The notes under the pieces were generated by a model. That model was given only the letters and a program-made list of their open reading frames with translations, searched no databases and was not told the origin of the DNA. A DNA stretch of 64,000 nt from positions 151,927 to 215,926 of the forward strand of contig JAIQEU010000007.1 in assembly GCA_020073665.1 (NCBI GenBank), written 5' to 3'. The position numbers and the translations under genes were made by a program. Within the stretch, counting starts at the first letter, position 1. Every line of letters begins with the position of its first letter. This document shows positions 62,238 to 64,000 of the stretch, one piece after another. The stretch comes from Terriglobia bacterium (GTDB lineage: Bacteria; Acidobacteriota; Terriglobia; Terriglobales; Acidobacteriaceae).

Positions 62238-63494
62238 TCAGCCAGTTACGGTAGCCTTGGAACCCTTCGCCGAGCCCCCCGAGCTACCCTTGGGGCCTTT
62301 GCCTTCTCCGCCCGTCTGGCGACCCGCCCCCCCAGGTCCGAGGTGCGACCTTTGGCTTCGACCCACCCGCCAATCCTGGTAGGCGACCAGGATGGGAGCA
62401 GCAATCGCGATCGAGGAATAGGTCCCGATCAGGATGCCGATCACCAGGGCAAGCGAGAACCCGTGGAGCACTTCGCCGCCGAACAAAAACAGCGCCAGCA
62501 CCGTCAAGAACGTCAGACCGGCCGTCAGGATGGTTCGGCTCAAGGTCTGGTTAATGCTCTTGTTGACAATGTCGGACAGCTTTTCCCGCCGCATCAGCTT
62601 CAAATTCTCGCGGATGCGGTCGAACACCACGATGGTGTCGTTATTCGAGTAGCCGATCAGCGTCAGGATCGCCGCGATGACGGTCAGCGAGATTTCCTTG
62701 TTCAGCAGGGAAAAGGCGCCCACCGTGATCAGGGTGTCGTGGAAGACGGTTACCACGGCCGCAACACCATATATCCATTCGAAGCGAAATGCCAGATAAA
62801 CCAGCATGCCCGCCAGGGAATAGAGCACCGCCAGCTTGGCCTGGGTCTGCAACTGCTGCCCGACCTGCGGGCCCACGATTTCTACGTTCCGCACCCCGAA
62901 ATCGGAGAGAAAGAAACCGTCGGACAGGGAGGTGACCACCGCGGGATCTGCCGCACCCTTCAATTCGTCGAGCGCATTCAGCACCCCACCCTTGACCTTG
63001 TCGCGATAGCTCACGATGGCCTGGGCCTGGGCGGTGTAGCGCTGATTGGCGTCGGTCCCGGCATGCAGCGGGTCCTTCTCCAGCAGGTAATTGGTCAATG
63101 TCAAAGAGCTGGTGTTGTTCAGGTCTTGCTTTCCCGAGGGCGCACTTGATTCCAAGGCGCTGATGATCTGGAGCTTACCGCGGTCCAGCGCAGCCTCGTT
63201 GGTCTCGCGCTCGGCCAGATCAATCAGCACTTCGTGATTGCCCACCGGGCCGTAATCCTGGATGCGGGCGTTCCTCAAGCCTGCGCGATCCATGGCGGAA
63301 TGGATGGCGGCGTCATCCGGCACATGCGCAAACTTCACGTAGACCAGGGTGCCACCACGGAAGTCCACGCCCAGCGGAATGCCATGCCAGAACAGCATGG
63401 AACACAAACCGGCCACGCTGAACACCAACGAAAAAGCGAGAAAATACCACTTTTTCCCGAGAAAATCTATGTTTGGATTGCGAAAGAATTCCAC
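62238..63494 (-). CDS. secF: Protein translocase subunit SecF
   Basis: A 418-residue inner-membrane protein of the SecDF complex that uses the proton gradient to pull secreted proteins through the membrane. Six helices: YFLAFSLVFSVAGLCSMLFW, a first periplasmic domain with LGVDFRGGTLVYVKF, then FRFEWIYGVAAVVTVFHDTL, ISLTVIAAILTLIGYSNNDT (conserved YS-N-D-T motif), FDRIRENLKLMRREKLSDIV and SRTILTAGLTFLTVLALFLF. The C-terminal tail after LVAYQDW is Gly/Lys-rich and long. GTG 63494 is the start. It follows secD by 32 bp. Confidence 0.96.
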   Translation of the reverse strand: MEFFRNPNIDFLGKKWYFLAFSLVFSVAGLCSMLFWHGIPLGVDFRGGTLVYVKFAHVPDDAAIHSAMDRAGLRNARIQDYGPVGNHEVLIDLAERETNEAALDRGKLQIISALESSAPSGKQDLNNTSSLTLTNYLLEKDPLHAGTDANQRYTAQAQAIVSYRDKVKGGVLNALDELKGAADPAVVTSLSDGFFLSDFGVRNVEIVGPQVGQQLQTQAKLAVLYSLAGMLVYLAFRFEWIYGVAAVVTVFHDTLITVGAFSLLNKEISLTVIAAILTLIGYSNNDTIVVFDRIRENLKLMRREKLSDIVNKSINQTLSRTILTAGLTFLTVLALFLFGGEVLHGFSLALVIGILIGTYSSIAIAAPILVAYQDWRVGRSQRSHLGPGGAGRQTGGEGKGPKGSSGGSAKGSKATVTG

Positions 63495-63526
63495 GCTGCT
63501 TGAACCCCTTAATGTTTCACTCGGTA

Positions 63527-64000
63527 CTATCCAATGCTCAGCGCTTCTCCACGCTGTTTGCGGCTCAGAATCCAGTCAAAGATCACGCGCGACACGAACA
63601 CCGCGGTGAACAGGTTGGCCAGCAGACCGAAAGTCAGGGTGACGGCGAATCCCTTGACCGGCCCGGTGCCGAACAGGAACAGGATCGCCGCCGACACAAT
63701 CGTGGTCACGTGGGTGTCCACGATGGTGATCCAGGCGTGAGCGAAACCCTGCTCCACCGCCGAAGGCGGGGTTTTCCCGTTACGCAACTCTTCCCGGATG
63801 CGCTCGAAGATCAGAACGTTTGAGTCTACGCCCATGCCGACGGTCAGGATCACTCCCGCGATCCCCGGCAAAGTCAGCGTCGCCTCGAAGTAGCCCAGGA
63901 ACCCGAGCAAGATGATCAGATTGAGAATCAGCGCGATGTCCGCATTGATGCCCGCGCCACGGTAATAGACCAGCATGAAGATCAGCACCGCGAGCATGCC
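63527..64000 (-). CDS. secD: Protein translocase subunit SecD (C-terminal part only)
   Basis: The window ends inside the gene, so only the last 157 or so residues are seen; the start lies beyond 64000. The visible part has four membrane helices: [40 protein letters not shown], the conserved [20 protein letters not shown] with FERIREELR, and [24 protein letters not shown] segments near the end. This is the C-terminal half of SecD, partner of SecF. Confidence 0.95.
   Translation of the reverse strand, partial: GMLAVLIFMLVYYRGAGINADIALILNLIILLGFLGYFEATLTLPGIAGVILTVGMGVDSNVLIFERIREELRNGKTPPSAVEQGFAHAWITIVDTHVTTIVSAAILFLFGTGPVKGFAVTLTFGLLANLFTAVFVSRVIFDWILSRKQRGEALSIG

Overview
This window is a GC-rich, gene-dense stretch of bacterial chromosome from a diderm. 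It carries LPS core and lipid A genes, LptD, an ExbB/ExbD/TonB set, many Sec signal peptides and probable lipoproteins. A remnant of a 'VWFA-related' protein, stand-alone DUF971 and DUF3108 proteins, several TPR and DUF4382-type exported proteins, and abundant short palindromic intergenic repeats point to an Acidobacteriota member (Terriglobia/Koribacter-like). That assignment is inference. I recognised no tRNA, rRNA, CRISPR array, transposase, phage gene or integrase. The window looks like core chromosome rather than a mobile island.

Layout. 0-8 kb (+): a cofactor/RNA-modification run birA (5' truncated by the window edge) - coaX - unknown protein - BaiN-type flavoprotein - RlmD-type methyltransferase - comEC, then a convergent DUF2007 protein. 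8-12.5 kb: small conserved protein, secreted phosphoesterase, a truncated VWFA-related pseudogene, exported TPR protein. 12.5-18.8 kb (-): a tight LPS inner-core operon waaA-lpxK-rfaE1-rfaE2-waaC-like-ICMT-like, followed by an exported DUF3108 protein. 18.8-23 kb: exported proteins of unknown function. 23-30 kb (+): gatB, EamA transporter, a lone OppF-type ATPase, Yip1-like protein, an octaheme HAO-like cytochrome c, secreted DinB-like protein, trypsin-like protease. 30.5-38.6 kb: radical SAM/SPASM protein, ACT-domain protein, amino-acid racemase, ridA, FKBP, rpmB, DUF971, MBL hydrolase, UvrD/PcrA helicase. 38.7-46.4 kb: a 53-residue very basic small protein, APC permease, adenosine deaminase, bifunctional Rel, epimerase, RDD protein. 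46.5-64 kb: envelope block with lptD, larE, DsbA-like protein, parvulin lipoprotein, a split biotin-dependent carboxylase (BCCP + biotin carboxylase), an atypical Lnt-like protein with a TetR regulator, a divergent GT39 glycosyltransferase, a TPR lipoprotein, ExbD-ExbD-ExbB-TonB and secF-secD (secD cut by the window end).

How the parts fit. BirA would biotinylate the BCCP at 52 kb. The LPS operon makes ADP-heptose and extends Kdo/heptose core that LptD inserts into the outer membrane. SecDF, the DsbA-like protein and the parvulin lipoprotein serve secreted and outer-membrane protein folding, and TonB/ExbBD energises outer-membrane transport.

I did not find a convincing new multi-gene system. 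The observations most worth following are the orphan octaheme cytochrome, the twin-palindrome TetR operator laid over a consensus promoter between the Lnt-like/TetR pair and a GT39 gene, the small basic protein, a recurring -10-next-to-start-codon pattern suggesting leaderless mRNAs, and several intergenic repeat families.
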